From positions 62,001-126,000 of the forward strand of contig CAVTGS010000018.1 in assembly GCA_963734295.1 (NCBI GenBank): a stretch of DNA of 64,000 nt, in the 5' to 3' direction. This DNA comes from JAEUMW01 sp963734295. GTDB taxonomy: Bacteria > Pseudomonadota > Gammaproteobacteria > Burkholderiales > JAEUMW01. The position numbers were made by a program, and so were the translations under genes. Positions within the stretch are counted from its first letter, which is position 1. Each line of letters starts with the position of its first letter. A model generated the notes under the pieces. The model ran no database searches, had not been told where the DNA came from, and saw nothing but the letters and a program-made list of their open reading frames with translations. This document shows, one piece after another, positions 48,169 to 57,607 of this stretch.

Positions 48169-48888
48169 ATGTTGGGCAGGAAGAAGGAAGGTATCTCGGC
48201 CACGTCATCACGTGCGGTTGATGTTCATGTCACCGCAGCAGCAGGGGGAGTGGTGATCTGTCAAGAATGCAAAGCCGAAATCCACGGCGCTCCGAAGTTT
48301 TGCCCGAAATGCGGCGCAAAGGTCGATGGGCCACGCCAGCCAGCGTCGGGCACGAAGGTCTGTCCACAGTGCGGGGCGGAAAACCTTATCACCGCCAAGT
48401 TTTGCAAAGCGGATGGGTATCGCTTTGAGCTATCCGGCCCCGCGACCCCTGATCGCACGTCGGCCAAGTCGCTATCGGCGGCGCAGGTAGTACCTCAAAC
48501 CGGCGGAGAACCACCGCCGGCGCCACCGGTTGTCCTGGCGCCGGTGACACCTTCGGACCCGGGTGCCATGCTGGTATTGTCCGAGAGAGCGGTGATCTGC
48601 CCGAAGTGCACGACCCCCAACATACCGACTGTGAAGTTCTGCCGAGGTTGCGGCTCTTCCCTCAACGAGGAGGTACCGAAGTCAACCGCCTCGGATTCGG
48701 CCGTGGCAACGCCGACGCCACTAGGCAGCCCGACGCCAAGAGAGCGGGCCCCAGGGCCTGAAAGCTCAGCCGCGTGGAAGGTTCCGGCGATCGCCGCGGC
48801 CGTCCTCATGGTCGCTGGGGTCGCAGGATGGTTCGGCTACTCAAAATGGAACGGTGTCAGCGATCGGCATATTGGAGCCACTCCGTGA
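48169..48888 (+). pseudogene. 5' half of a zinc-ribbon/MORN-repeat membrane protein gene, cut by an IS21-family element
   Basis: The N-terminal half has three zinc-ribbon units, CQECKAEIHGAPKFCPKCG, CPQCGAENLITAKFCKADGY and CPKCTTPNIPTVKFCRGCGS. A Pro-rich linker and one membrane helix (VPAIAAAVLMVAGVAGWFGY) follow. Host sequence ends at 48854 (target duplication); the last codons and the stop come from the IS. The other half resumes at 54205. Joining 48169-48848 to 54205-54886 gives 1362 bases, exactly 454 codons with no internal stop. Start uncertain: ATG 48169 or GTG 48250/48253 after AGGGGGAG. Confidence 0.8.
48849..48854 (+). repeat. Target duplication GAACGG, left copy (outer IS21 element)
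   Basis: GAACGG precedes the left end TGTCAGCG and is repeated at 54205-54210 after the right end. Confidence 0.8.
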
Positions 48889-49004
48889 TCGGCATATTGG
48901 AGCCAGGTGAGGCAAAGACGGGCATCTCGAACTGAGCGCGTTACCGCTACCCTTTCGGACTTTTGTCCAGAGGGAGAACCGCGGTGGGGCGTAGGAGAAT
49001 CGAG

Positions 49005-49972
49005 ATGTTCCAGTATCGAGCGGTCCTGGTGCGCTTGCGCCAGGGCGATTCCGACCGCGATATTGCCCGGGCGCGGTTGATGGGCCGGCCGAAGGTGGCA
49101 GCGCTGCGGGCGCTGGCCACGCAGCAGGGCTGGCTCGCCCCCGACACGCCGCTGCCCGAGGACGGCGAGATCGCGGTGGTGATCGGCCAGGCGCGCCGGG
49201 CGCGCAGCACGATTTCCACGGTCGAGCCGTTTCGCGATGTGGTGGCGCGCTGGGCCGAGCAGGGTGTGGGTGGTGTCGCGATCCACGCTGCGCTGTGTCG
49301 CGAGCATGGGTACAGCGGCAGCTACTCGGCGGTGCGGCGCATGCTCGCCGCGCTCAACGCGGCGCGGCCGCCGCAGGCCACGGTGCGGCTGCAGTTCGCG
49401 CCCGGCGAAGCAGCGCAGGTCGATTTCGGTGCCGGGCCGCTGCTGCTCGATCCCGCTCGTAGCGAGCTGCGCCGTACCTGGGCGTTCGTGATGACGCTGT
49501 GCTTCTCGCGCCATCAGTACGTCGAGTTCGTGTGGGAGCAGACGGTGGCTACCTGGCTCGGCTGTCACCGCCGCGCCTTCGAATGGTTCGCCGCCGTTCC
49601 GGCGCGGGTCATTATCGACAACCCCAAGTGCGCTATCACTCGCGCCTGTGCCCGCGATCCGCTGGTGCAGCGCGCCTACGCCGAGTGCGCGGAAGGGTAC
49701 GGTTTCAAGATCGACCCGTGTCCGCCCGCCGATCCGGCGAAGAAGGGCGTCGTCGAGCGCGGGGTCGGCTATGTCAAGGGTAACTTCCTGCCGACCCGCA
49801 GCTTTCGCGATCTCGCCGATCTCAATGCCCAAGTCCGGCAATGGGTGATGACGGAAGCGGGGGTGCGTATCCACGGCACTACCCGCACGCAGCCACTCGC
49901 GCTGTTCGCCGTCGAGAAACGGCTGCTGCGCGCCTTGCCTGCGTATTCCGGACCAACGTGACCGTTGATTCC
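49005..49972 (+). pseudogene. istA: IstA transposase of the outer IS21 element, 5' part (interrupted)
   Basis: The ATG at 49005 has AGGAG seven bases upstream. N-terminal helix-turn-helix (RDIARARLMGRPKVAALRAL), then catalytic acidic residues in AAQVDFGAGPLLLD, RVIIDNPKCAIT and KKGVVERGVGYVKGNFLPT. The native frame stops at 49939, where the inner IS21 element starts, and the last codons are IS sequence. The 3' part resumes at 52703. Joining 49005-49931 with 52703-53308 restores 511 codons including the stop, in frame. Confidence 0.9.
49932..49939 (+). repeat. Target duplication GCCTTGCC, left copy (inner IS21 element)
   Basis: Repeated at 52703-52710. Both copies lie within the istA reading frame of the outer element. 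Confidence 0.8.
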
Positions 49973-50085
49973 GGGCGAACGTGACCGGTGATTCCGGAGC
50001 AACGTGACCGCGATTTCCGATCGAACGTGACCGGTGATTCCGGAGCAACGTGACCGGCGATTCCGGCCGAGCGTGACCGATTTTT
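49952..50085 (+). repeat. Multiple terminal repeats, left end of the inner IS21 element
   Basis: Six imperfect direct copies of CGAACGTGACCGGTGATTCC-type units in about 130 bases. The right-end counterpart, inverted, is at 52605-52700. It could be mistaken for a CRISPR array, but units are contiguous with no spacers. Confidence 0.8.
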
Positions 50086-50210
50086 GCCCCACGGGCGGAT
50101 CGGCGGTCACGATCCGGAGTCGGTGATCCCGAGCGAGCGGAACGAACCCCGGGTCGGCGCTGGATTTCCATTGCCGCAGGCTACCCTCTCCGATTTCTTG
50201 GAGAAATGGG

Positions 50211-51818
50211 ATGCCTGCCAGTCGGAGAGCCATGCGCAAGATTATCGATGTCCTACGTCTGAAGTTCGAGACGGGTCTCAGCCACGAACGCATCGCCGCC
50301 GCCACCAAGCTATCCAAGGGGGCGGTGACGAAGTATGTGCAGCGCGCCCGCGATGCCGGTCTGGGCTGGCCGCTGCCACCGGAGGTGGACGAGGCGCGGC
50401 TCGAGGCGTTGCTGTTCCCGCACGCCGCACCGGCGGTGGAACGCTACGCCGCGCCCGACTTCGCGCACCTGCACCAGGAACTCAAGCGTAAGGGCGTCAC
50501 CTTGCAGTTGCTGTGGGAGGAGTACGCCGAGGCCCATGCCGGCCAGGCGTATCGCTACAGCCAGTTCTGCCTGCACTATCACCGCTTCGCGCAGAGCCTG
50601 AAGCGCTCGATGCGCCAGGTCCACCGCGCTGGCGACAAGCTGTTCATCGACTACTCCGGTGACACGGTGCCGATCATCAACCCGGGCACCGGCGAGATCC
50701 GCGGCGCCGAGATCTTCGTCGCGGTGCTGGGCGCGTCGTCCTACACCTACGCCGAGGCGACCTGGAGCCAGCAACTGCCGGACTGGATCGCCTCGCACGT
50801 CCGCTGCTTCGAATTCATGGGCTGCGTCGCCGCGCTGCTCGTCCCGGACAATCTCAAGAGCGCGATCAAGCGCGCCTGCCGCTACGAACCGGAAGCGACC
50901 TCGACTTACGAGGACTTGGCGCGGCATTACAGCACCGCCATTCTGCCGGCGCGGCCGTTTCATCCGCGCGACAAGCCGGCCGTCGAAGCGAGCGTGCTCC
51001 TGGTGCAACGTTGGATTCTGGCCCGGCTCCGGCACCGTCAGTTCTTCTCGCTCGAAGCCCTCAACGCGGGCATTGGCGAGCTGCTCGTCATCTTGAACAA
51101 CCGCCCGTTCCAGAAGCTCGACGGGTGTCGCCGCAGCGTCTTCGAGACCATCGACCGGCCGGCAATGACGCCGCTGCCGGCAACGCGCTACGAATTCGCC
51201 GAGTGGAAGAAGGCGATCGTCAACATCGACTACCACGTCGATGTCACCGGCCACTACTACAGCGTCCCGCATAGCCTGGTCCGACAGAAGATCGAGGCTC
51301 GCTTCACCGCCACCGCGGTCGAATGTTTCTTCAAAGGCAACCGGGTGGCGGTCCATGTGCGCTCCAGCCTGCGCGGCCGCCATACCACGGTGGCCGAACA
51401 CATGCCCGAGGCGCACCGCAAGCACATGCAGTGGACGCCTGGGCGATTGTTGAACTGGGCATTGGACATCGGCCCCGCCACCGGCGACGTGGTCAAGTGG
51501 CAGTTGGAGAACCGCCCGCATCCCGAGCAGGGCTACCGCGCCTGTCTGGGCCTGCTCAATCTCGCCAAGCAGTTCACCGCGGCGCGCCTGGAAGCGGCCT
51601 GTCGCCGGGCGTTGACCATCGGCTCGCCCACCCGCAAGAGCATCAAGTCGATCCTGGAGGCGAAACTCGACGCTCACCCCGAGCTGTTCCCTGCGACCGA
51701 TCAGCCACCGGCCACCACCCCGCCGGCGCACGGCAACGTGCGCGGGGCGGATTACTTCCGTTCCACCTCACCCGGAGACGTTGACCCATGCTCATCCAAC
51801 CCACCCTCGATTCACTGA
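50211..51818 (+). CDS. istA: IstA transposase of the inner IS21 element
   Basis: 535 residues, intact. The ATG at 50211 has GGAG seven bases upstream. The helix-turn-helix region MRKIIDVLRLKFETGLSHER is followed by DDE residues in KLFIDYSGDTVPI, LVPDNLKSAIKRA and DKPAVEASVLLVQRWI, then an IstA C-terminal DNA-binding half. Strand-transferase of IS21 transposition, acting with IstB. Overlaps istB by 31 bases. Confidence 0.95.
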   Translation: MPASRRAMRKIIDVLRLKFETGLSHERIAAATKLSKGAVTKYVQRARDAGLGWPLPPEVDEARLEALLFPHAAPAVERYAAPDFAHLHQELKRKGVTLQLLWEEYAEAHAGQAYRYSQFCLHYHRFAQSLKRSMRQVHRAGDKLFIDYSGDTVPIINPGTGEIRGAEIFVAVLGASSYTYAEATWSQQLPDWIASHVRCFEFMGCVAALLVPDNLKSAIKRACRYEPEATSTYEDLARHYSTAILPARPFHPRDKPAVEASVLLVQRWILARLRHRQFFSLEALNAGIGELLVILNNRPFQKLDGCRRSVFETIDRPAMTPLPATRYEFAEWKKAIVNIDYHVDVTGHYYSVPHSLVRQKIEARFTATAVECFFKGNRVAVHVRSSLRGRHTTVAEHMPEAHRKHMQWTPGRLLNWALDIGPATGDVVKWQLENRPHPEQGYRACLGLLNLAKQFTAARLEAACRRALTIGSPTRKSIKSILEAKLDAHPELFPATDQPPATTPPAHGNVRGADYFRSTSPGDVDPCSSNPPSIH

Positions 51819-52564
51819 ACCGCTTGAAGCTCCACGGCATGGCCGCCGCCCTGTCCGAGCAGCTCACCCAGAGCGCGGCCATGGGCCTCGCCTTCGACGA
51901 GCGCCTCGCGCTGCTGCTCGACCGCGAAGTCGTCCACCGCGACAATCGCCGCCTGGCGCGGCTGCTGCAACTCGCGCAGCTCAAGCAACGCGCCTGCGTC
52001 GAGGACATCGACTACCGCGCCCGCCGCGGGCTGGATCGCAGCCAACTGACCAGCCTCGCCAGCTGCGACTGGATCCGCCAGGCGCACAATCTCCTGATCC
52101 ACGGTGCCACCGGCTGCGGCAAGACCTTCATCGCCTGCGCGCTCGCCCAGCAGGCGTGTCGGCAAGGTCTGTCCGCGCTTTACCTGCGCGCGCCGCGGTT
52201 GTTCGACGAACTCAGCGTCTGCCACGCCGACGGCAGCTTCCGCAAGCGCCTCGCCGCCATCGCCAAAGTCGACCTCGTCCTGATCGACGACTTCGCCATC
52301 GCCCCGATGGGCGCGCGCGAGCGCACCGACTTGCTCGAACTGCTCGACGATCGTGTCGGCACTCGCTCCACGCTCATCACCAGCCAGCTTCCGGTTGAGC
52401 ATTGGCACGACTACCTCGGCGATCCGACCCTCGCCGACGCCATCCTCGACCGGCTCGTGCACGGCGCCCACAAGCTCCATCTCGAAGGAGAGTCGATGCG
52501 CAAACGCACCGCCGTCAGCACCGACAAAATCGCGTCCGGCAAGAAGAAAATTGACGGAGCGTGA
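51788..52564 (+). CDS. istB: IstB helper ATPase of the inner IS21 element
   Basis: 258 residues, AAA+ ATPase of DnaC type: Walker A HGATGCGKTFIACAL, Walker B DLVLIDDFAIAPMG, sensor STLITSQLPVEHWHDY. Remodels target DNA for IstA. An almost identical copy is encoded at 59940-60716 on the minus strand; the clear difference near the start is DSLNRL here versus DTLNRL there. Confidence 0.95.
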   Translation: MLIQPTLDSLNRLKLHGMAAALSEQLTQSAAMGLAFDERLALLLDREVVHRDNRRLARLLQLAQLKQRACVEDIDYRARRGLDRSQLTSLASCDWIRQAHNLLIHGATGCGKTFIACALAQQACRQGLSALYLRAPRLFDELSVCHADGSFRKRLAAIAKVDLVLIDDFAIAPMGARERTDLLELLDDRVGTRSTLITSQLPVEHWHDYLGDPTLADAILDRLVHGAHKLHLEGESMRKRTAVSTDKIASGKKKIDGA

Positions 52565-52702
52565 CCGCTCAAGGTACAAACCCAGCACAGCGCTGACCCG
52601 ATGTTCCTGTCGGTCACGTTCACCCGGAAATCGCGGTCACGTTGCTCCGGAATCCGCGGTCACCTTCAGCCGGAAACACCGGTCATCTTCGCCGGAATAC
52701 GC

Positions 52703-53308
52703 GCCTTGCCGGCGATCGCGCCCGATCTTGGCACCTGGAGTGGCGTGCGCGTGCATCGCGATTGCCACGTCCAGTTCGACCGCTGCTTCTACTCGGTACC
52801 GTTCACCTTGATCGGCCAGGCGCTGTGGCTGCGGGCCACCGACACCGCCGTGGCGATCTATCAGGACTATCGGCAGGTCGCGGTGCATCCGCGGGGCCGC
52901 AAACCCGGGCAACGCTTCACCGTCCGCGATCACCTGCCGCCGCAGGCGCAAGCCTACTTCGCCCACGACCGCCACTGGTGCCTGCAGCAAGCCACGGCAG
53001 TGGGTCCCGCCTGCGCGCAATTGGTCGACCAACTGCTCGCCGATCGCATCGTCGAGAGGCTACGCGCCGCGCAAGGTGTGCTGCGCTTGGCCGAACGCTA
53101 CGGCAACGCCCGGCTGGAAGCCGCGTGCGCCCGGGCGCTCGCTCACGACAGCCCGTTCTACCGCACCGTCAAGACCATTCTCGCCGGCGGCTTCGATCAA
53201 CAACCGCTGCTGCATGTCCCCGCATCGGCGCGCGCGTACGGTACCAGCGCACGCTTTGTCCGCGACGCCGAGACCCTGTTCGGCGTCGATCCCACCCTGC
53301 TGCACTGA
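52703..53308 (+). pseudogene. istA: IstA transposase of the outer IS21 element, 3' part
   Basis: Continues the interrupted frame after the right target duplication: ALPAIAPDLGTWSGVRVHRD, FDRCFYSVPFTLIGQALWLR, ending RDAETLFGVDPTLLH. This is the C-terminal DNA-binding part of IstA. The upstream open frame from 52601 is IS-end sequence and not coding. Confidence 0.9.
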
Positions 53309-53331
53309 ATCCCACCCCGGAGGCATCACCG

Positions 53332-54120
53332 ATGAACCCCGTTCCCGAGCTCGTTCCCTATCTCAAACAACTGCGCCTGTCTGGCATCCTCGATTCGCTC
53401 GAGGCACGTAATCGCCAAGCCCTCGACGGCAAGCTCGCCTACACCGAGTTCCTGGCGCTGTTGATCGAGGATGAGGTTGCCCGGCGCGAACAAAAGAAGT
53501 TCGCCCTGCGTTTGCGCCGTGCCGCCTTCCGCGCCAGCAAGACCCTCGATCAGTTCGACTTCGAACGCCTGCCGCAACTCAATCGCGCCCTGGTGCACGA
53601 GCTCGCCACCGGCCGTTACCTCGACGAGCGCGTCCCCGTGCTCATCGTCGGACCGTGTGGCACCGGGAAGTCGCACCTCGCGCAGGCCCTCGGCCACTGC
53701 GCCATCCGCCAGGGCGTCGACGTGCTGTTCACCACCTGCGCGCAACTGGTCGCCGCCATGAACGCCGCCCGCGCCACCGGTACCTACGAGCGCAAACTCG
53801 CCAGCCTCGCCCGCATTGCGCTACTCGTGATCGACGACTTCGGCCTCAAGCCGCTGCGTCCACCCGCCGATGAAGATCTGCACGATCTGATCGCCGAACG
53901 TTACGAAACCACTGCCACGATCGTTACCAGCAACCTCGACTTCACCGAGTGGGATCAAGCCTTCCCCGCCAACCGACTGCTGGCCTCGGCGACCCTGGAT
54001 CGGCTACGCCACAACGCCTACTGCCTGGTACTCGACGGGCAGTCGTATCGGGCGCCGAAACTCGCCCCTACGGCCAACAAAATCAAGGTTGCCAATACGT
54101 CCAAAACCACCCATTCTTAA
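53332..54120 (+). CDS. istB: IstB helper ATPase of the outer IS21 element
   Basis: 262 residues, intact. Walker A VGPCGTGKSHLAQALGHCAI, Walker B LLVIDDFGLKPLRPPADEDL, sensor segment TATIVTSNLDFTEWDQAFP. Different subgroup from the inner element's IstB. Start ATG 53332 after CCCGGAGG. With istA broken, the outer element can move only if IstA is supplied in trans. Confidence 0.93.
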   Translation: MNPVPELVPYLKQLRLSGILDSLEARNRQALDGKLAYTEFLALLIEDEVARREQKKFALRLRRAAFRASKTLDQFDFERLPQLNRALVHELATGRYLDERVPVLIVGPCGTGKSHLAQALGHCAIRQGVDVLFTTCAQLVAAMNAARATGTYERKLASLARIALLVIDDFGLKPLRPPADEDLHDLIAERYETTATIVTSNLDFTEWDQAFPANRLLASATLDRLRHNAYCLVLDGQSYRAPKLAPTANKIKVANTSKTTHS

Positions 54121-54204
54121 CCACGCCGGGATGCCCGTCTTACCCCTCCGAAACTGGCTCCATTATGCCGATCATCCCCGGCTCCTTTATGCCGATCCGC
54201 GACA

Positions 54205-54886
54205 GAACGGGAAGGCTTCCACCCCGGATAAGGCGACGAGCGCCTCAGCGCCTATGCCGGCAACGCAACCCGCCACAGCACCGCCACAACCCGCAGCGAC
54301 CGCGCCTGCTCGGGCTGCGCCACCCGTGCCCATGGCCCTCGACGCAGAGAGCGGCTGTCACGTGTGGAAGCCGAGCTGGCAACGCAACGAGTCGGTGAAG
54401 TGGATGGGCGCCTGCAGCAATTCGCTTGCAGAGGGCACCGGCAAAGCCGAGTGGATGGCGGATGGCAGGCCGAGTCTGACGTACGAAGGCACCTTCAAAG
54501 ACGGCATGCTCCAAGGCGTGGGCAGCATGATCGCTGCGGGAGGTGATCGGTATGACGGCGAGTACCGCAACGGCGAACGGGAAGGGCGCGGAATCTACGT
54601 CGCAGCCTCAGGCGAACGGTACGAGGGTCAGTGGCAAAAGAATAAGCGCGAAGGCCGCGGCGTGCTCGTATACGAAAGCGGTGACCGGTACGAGGGCGAC
54701 TTCAGGGACAACAAGCGTGATGGGCAAGGCGTCTATATCAAACCCGATGGCGAACGCTACCAGGGCGAGTACAAGGACGATCGTCGCGAAGGCCGCGGTG
54801 TCCTCGTGCGCGCGGATGGGACTCGCTACGAGGGGATGTTCAAGGACGGCAAGCCACTCGGAGAAGAAGTGGTCTCACGAATTTGA
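54205..54886 (+). pseudogene. 3' half of the zinc-ribbon/MORN-repeat protein gene
   Basis: Begins at the right target duplication and encodes a Pro/Ala-rich linker followed by about six MORN repeats. Examples are LTYEGTFKDGMLQGVGSM, DRYDGEYRNGEREGRGIYV, ERYEGQWQKNKREGRGVLV, DRYEGDFRDNKRDGQGVYI and ERYQGEYKDDRREGRGVLV. The final residues EVVSRI and the TGA at 54884-54886 fall in the left end of the adjacent IS3 element, so the original C-terminus was probably longer. An internal ATG could let this half be translated alone. Confidence 0.8.
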
Positions 54887-54955
54887 ACAGCGCTATAAGT
54901 GGAAACTCCGGGTATAAAGCCGGACCGAAAGCGGTCTGACAAGAAGGAGTTTCTG

Positions 54956-55273
54956 ATGGTCAAGAAGAAAGCATCGGCGCGGCGCACGCGGCGCGCGCAC
55001 AATCCGGCGTTCAAGGCCCGAGTGGCCCTGGCCGCCTTGCGAGAGGACCGCACGATGGCGGAGCTGTGCGAACAGTTCGAGGTGCATCCGAACCAGATCG
55101 CCGACTGGAAGGGGCGGCTGCGCGAGCGCGCAGCCGAAATCTTTGGCTCTGGCGCCCCGCCCGAGCCGGTGAACCTCGCCCCGCTGCACGCGAAGATCGG
55201 GGCGTTGACGCTGGAGAATGATTTTTTAGAAAGCGCGCTCACCAAGGCGGGATTGCTGAGCGCAAAGCCATGA
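54956..55273 (+). CDS. IS3-family OrfA (helix-turn-helix subunit)
   Basis: 105 residues. AAGGAG is placed six bases before the ATG at 54956. HTH region NPAFKARVALAALREDRTMA and QFEVHPNQIADWKGRLRERA, then a leucine-rich coiled-coil part ending KIGALTLENDFLESAL. Forms the OrfA part of the transposase; the ATGA overlap with orfB allows coupling or frameshifting. Confidence 0.9.
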   Translation: MVKKKASARRTRRAHNPAFKARVALAALREDRTMAELCEQFEVHPNQIADWKGRLRERAAEIFGSGAPPEPVNLAPLHAKIGALTLENDFLESALTKAGLLSAKP

Positions 55274-56100
55274 TTGACCGAGACCACGAGCTTTCCATCA
55301 CGCGCCAGGCCAAGCTGCTGAACATCAGTCGGGGCACGGTGTATTACTTGCCTTTGCCGGTCAGCCCGGCCGATCTGGCACTCATGCGCAAGATTGACGA
55401 ACTGCACCTGGAGCACCCCTTCATGGGTGCACGCATGCTGCGTGACCACCTGGCTCGGCAAGGTATCCATGCGGGACGACGCCACATCAGAACGCTGATG
55501 CTGCGCATGGGCATTGAGGCGCTGGCACCCCAGCCGGGCACCAGCAAAACCACACCGGGCCACACCATCTACCCCTACCTGCTGCGCCAGCTGGCGATCA
55601 CCCGCGCCAACCAGGTCTGGGCGCTGGACACCACCTACATCCCGATGGCGCGGGGCTTCGTGTACCTCACTGCCGTGGTCGATGTGGTCAGCCGCAAGGT
55701 GCTGGCGCACAAGGTGGCGATCACGCTGGAAGCCTGCCACGCCAGAGAGGTGATGGAACAGGCCTTGGCCCGATACGGCACCCCTGAGATCGTCAACACC
55801 GACCAGGGCAGCCAGTTCACGGCCGAAGAGTTCACCCGGGTCGTGCTGGAGCAAGGCTGCAAGCTGTCCATGGACGGGCGCGGGGCTTGGCGCGACAACG
55901 TCTTCGTCGAGCGCCTGTGGCGCAGCGTGAAGTACGAACGGGTGTACCTGAAAGCCTACGACAGCGTGAGCGCGGCACGCACCGACATTGCCGAGTATCT
56001 GTCCTGGTACAACACGCATCGCAGTCATTCGAGCCTGGGGCGCATCACGCCCGACGAGCAGTATCTGGCAGCGCTGCCGCCCATGCGCTTGGCTGCGTAA
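55270..56100 (+). CDS. IS3-family OrfB (DDE integrase core)
   Basis: 276 residues, intact. HTH_21 region (HPFMGARMLRDHLARQGIHA) and integrase core with the first Asp in NQVWALDTTYIPM, second Asp in EIVNTDQGSQFTAEEF and Glu in NVFVERLWRSVKYERVY. The C-terminal LSWYNTHRSHSSLGRITPDE is the usual family ending. Confidence 0.95.
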   Translation: MIDRDHELSITRQAKLLNISRGTVYYLPLPVSPADLALMRKIDELHLEHPFMGARMLRDHLARQGIHAGRRHIRTLMLRMGIEALAPQPGTSKTTPGHTIYPYLLRQLAITRANQVWALDTTYIPMARGFVYLTAVVDVVSRKVLAHKVAITLEACHAREVMEQALARYGTPEIVNTDQGSQFTAEEFTRVVLEQGCKLSMDGRGAWRDNVFVERLWRSVKYERVYLKAYDSVSAARTDIAEYLSWYNTHRSHSSLGRITPDEQYLAALPPMRLAA

Positions 56101-56254
56101 GATGAAGTCCCGGGTGCGCCCCGAGTTGCCCACCGCGGCTTTGCGTTCGTCGCAAGCGACGCACGCCGCCGTGGACAACTCTGCACCTTCAGCAATCTGC
56201 CCGGAGTCCACTTATAAATCGGGGAAAGTTGTTCAAACAAACGGAACCACTTCT

Positions 56255-57092
56255 CCTTGTGCTCAAGCTCTTGACTGTCGCGCAGTGCACCGATCACCTC
56301 GGATGGCGCGCCAGTGTCTTCGATCAGGCGAGAGTTGACCTCACTCGGCGGCCGAGATGCGCGAATCACTCTGTCGATTGGAGCGATGTAGCGTTCGCGG
56401 CGGCGTGAAGGAATGTAACCGTGCGTGGCAATGAATGCGCGGTCTTTGCGGGTCGTCGGGTTGAATATGTGACTAAAGTCGGCGGAAATAGTGTCACCGA
56501 AAGAGTTATGCGCGATTTCCTCGTCCTGTACGGAGCCTCCGCCCAGGAGCCGACGTGGTTTTCTCAATACTGTTGGCCTTTGGTGCGCGCTTAACTGCGC
56601 GAATTTGGACTCAAGTGAAGCGCGACCGATGAGTGCTTGGAGCGCAGCCATCTTGTCCGAATAAGGATTGAGATCTTCGTAACCGAGCTGATGTTCAGGG
56701 GCCGCTTGATCCCACGCCCCCGCTAGGAGGCGCGAGCCATCAGTGGCCACGATAGCATTTACTGGATTAAGTCCAGACGGATAAACCGCATTGAGTTCTG
56801 TGGCGTATAACCTAGCCTCTCGGTATCCGTCCAGCAGATCTTCGCCCGGTGCTTTAGCTTCTATCACTATCAAAGGAAAGCCTCCGACAACAAGGAGGTA
56901 GTCCGGAAAGTAAAGCTTCTGATCGCCCCCCTTGCCTATCGTAAAGCGTCGAATGTTCGCCTTCGTATGGACGTTGTTCGTAGAAAGGCCAAAGCCATAA
57001 GGAGGCTCTGCCGTCAGCAACGGAAGTACCAGTTTTTGCTCTACGTCACTCTCTTTTCGGAGGGCTTCAAGCGGAGGTAGCTGGAAGGGCAT
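56255..57092 (-). pseudogene. HsdR_N-type (PD-(D/E)xK) protein gene truncated by the IS3 element
   Basis: About 280 host codons remain, starting MPFQLPPLEALRKESDVEQK. The nuclease-like core has LYFPDYLLVVGGFPLIVIEAKA, giving the PD...E-x-K residues of type I restriction R-subunit N-terminal domains. A second domain contains ADFSHIFNPTTRKDRAFIAT and ends APSEVIGALRDSQELEHK, where relatives continue with a P-loop (GxxGxGKT) ATPase. That ATPase part is missing; IS sequence supplies the stop. Possibly a defence-type nuclease/ATPase. Its lower GC content suggests acquisition. Confidence 0.75.
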
Positions 57093-57607
57093 GGCTCTTT
57101 GGATGCTGGTGCAGTAATCCCCCGGTTAAGTAACACGGGGGCCTACGGATACATTAGACCGTTTTACCCATCCGACTTCAATCCAGTTCAGTCACGAGCA
57201 GGACGGCGTGTTGTAGGGGCTAATAAGGAAGCCGCAGGAGGGACCCGGTCGCTTGATCGCAGGGTAAGCCCGTGTCTAGCGTTCGAGCAAGGCTGCCTTG
57301 GTCGAGTCACCCGGGCGGCAGTGTAGCCATCCAGGACGCGGGCGGGGCCCCGATGTCAAGCGTTGCGCGCCACTCAACGGCGGAAGGTCGCCATTCGTGC
57401 CAACGTCGGCTTTCCGGGTTGTTGCTGACGTTCATTTCGCTGAATCCGGTGGCAGGCGTATGACCGCAGTTGGCCGAACGGCGACCGTCGCTGAACGACC
57501 CAAAACAGCCACAGGCTCTTCAGGAAAGCGGACAGTGAATCTTGATAGGAGAAGCCCTCACGCCCTTCGCCCCCACATTCGCTGCTTGTCGTTTCCGTAC
57601 AGGCAAT
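57093..57607 (+). other. Gene-free stretch of about 515 bases
   Basis: Short frames in both strands lack recognisable domains and good ribosome sites. No repeat, promoter or terminator stands out. It separates the truncated HsdR_N gene (left) from a lipoprotein gene on the same strand (right). Confidence 0.4.

Larger units (their letters stand above)
49940..52702 (+). mobile_element. Inner IS21-family insertion sequence (complete), nested in istA of the outer element
   Basis: 2763 bp. Ends are GCGTATTCCGG at the left and CCGGAATACGC at the right, flanked by 8-bp duplications GCCTTGCC. Six tandem copies of a roughly 23-base unit (core AACGTGACCG-TGATTCCGG) at the left and about four inverted copies at the right are the terminal IstA-binding repeats. 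Both genes are intact. A truncated second copy lies at 59801-60828 in the opposite orientation. Confidence 0.92.
48855..54204 (+). mobile_element. Outer IS21-family insertion sequence (interrupted by a second IS21-family element)
   Basis: The left end is TGTCAGCGATCGGCATATTG; the right end read inward is TGTCGCGGATCGGCATAAAG. The core GATCGGCATA(T/A)(T/A)GGAGCC is repeated twice at each end, the multiple terminal repeats of IS21. It is flanked by 6-bp duplications GAACGG. Without the nested element and its duplicated 8 bp it is 2579 bp, a normal IS21 length, and carries istA and istB in the standard order. It sits inside the zinc-ribbon/MORN gene. Confidence 0.9.
54865..56254 (+). mobile_element. 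IS3-family insertion sequence
   Basis: Imperfect terminal inverted repeats: left AGAAGTGGTCTC...TTTGAACA...TATAAGTGGA, right (inverted) AGAAGTGGTTCC...TTTGAACA...TATAAGTGGA. The right boundary is set by the break in the HsdR_N gene after codon EHK; the left lies within the last codons of the MORN gene. No target duplication is visible, so one flank may have been lost by deletion. It carries orfA and orfB overlapping by ATGA. Confidence 0.75.

Noticed and set aside
49952..50085. Possible CRISPR array
   Set aside because: The units are contiguous with no spacers and their inverted counterpart lies at the other IS end; these are IS21 terminal repeats.
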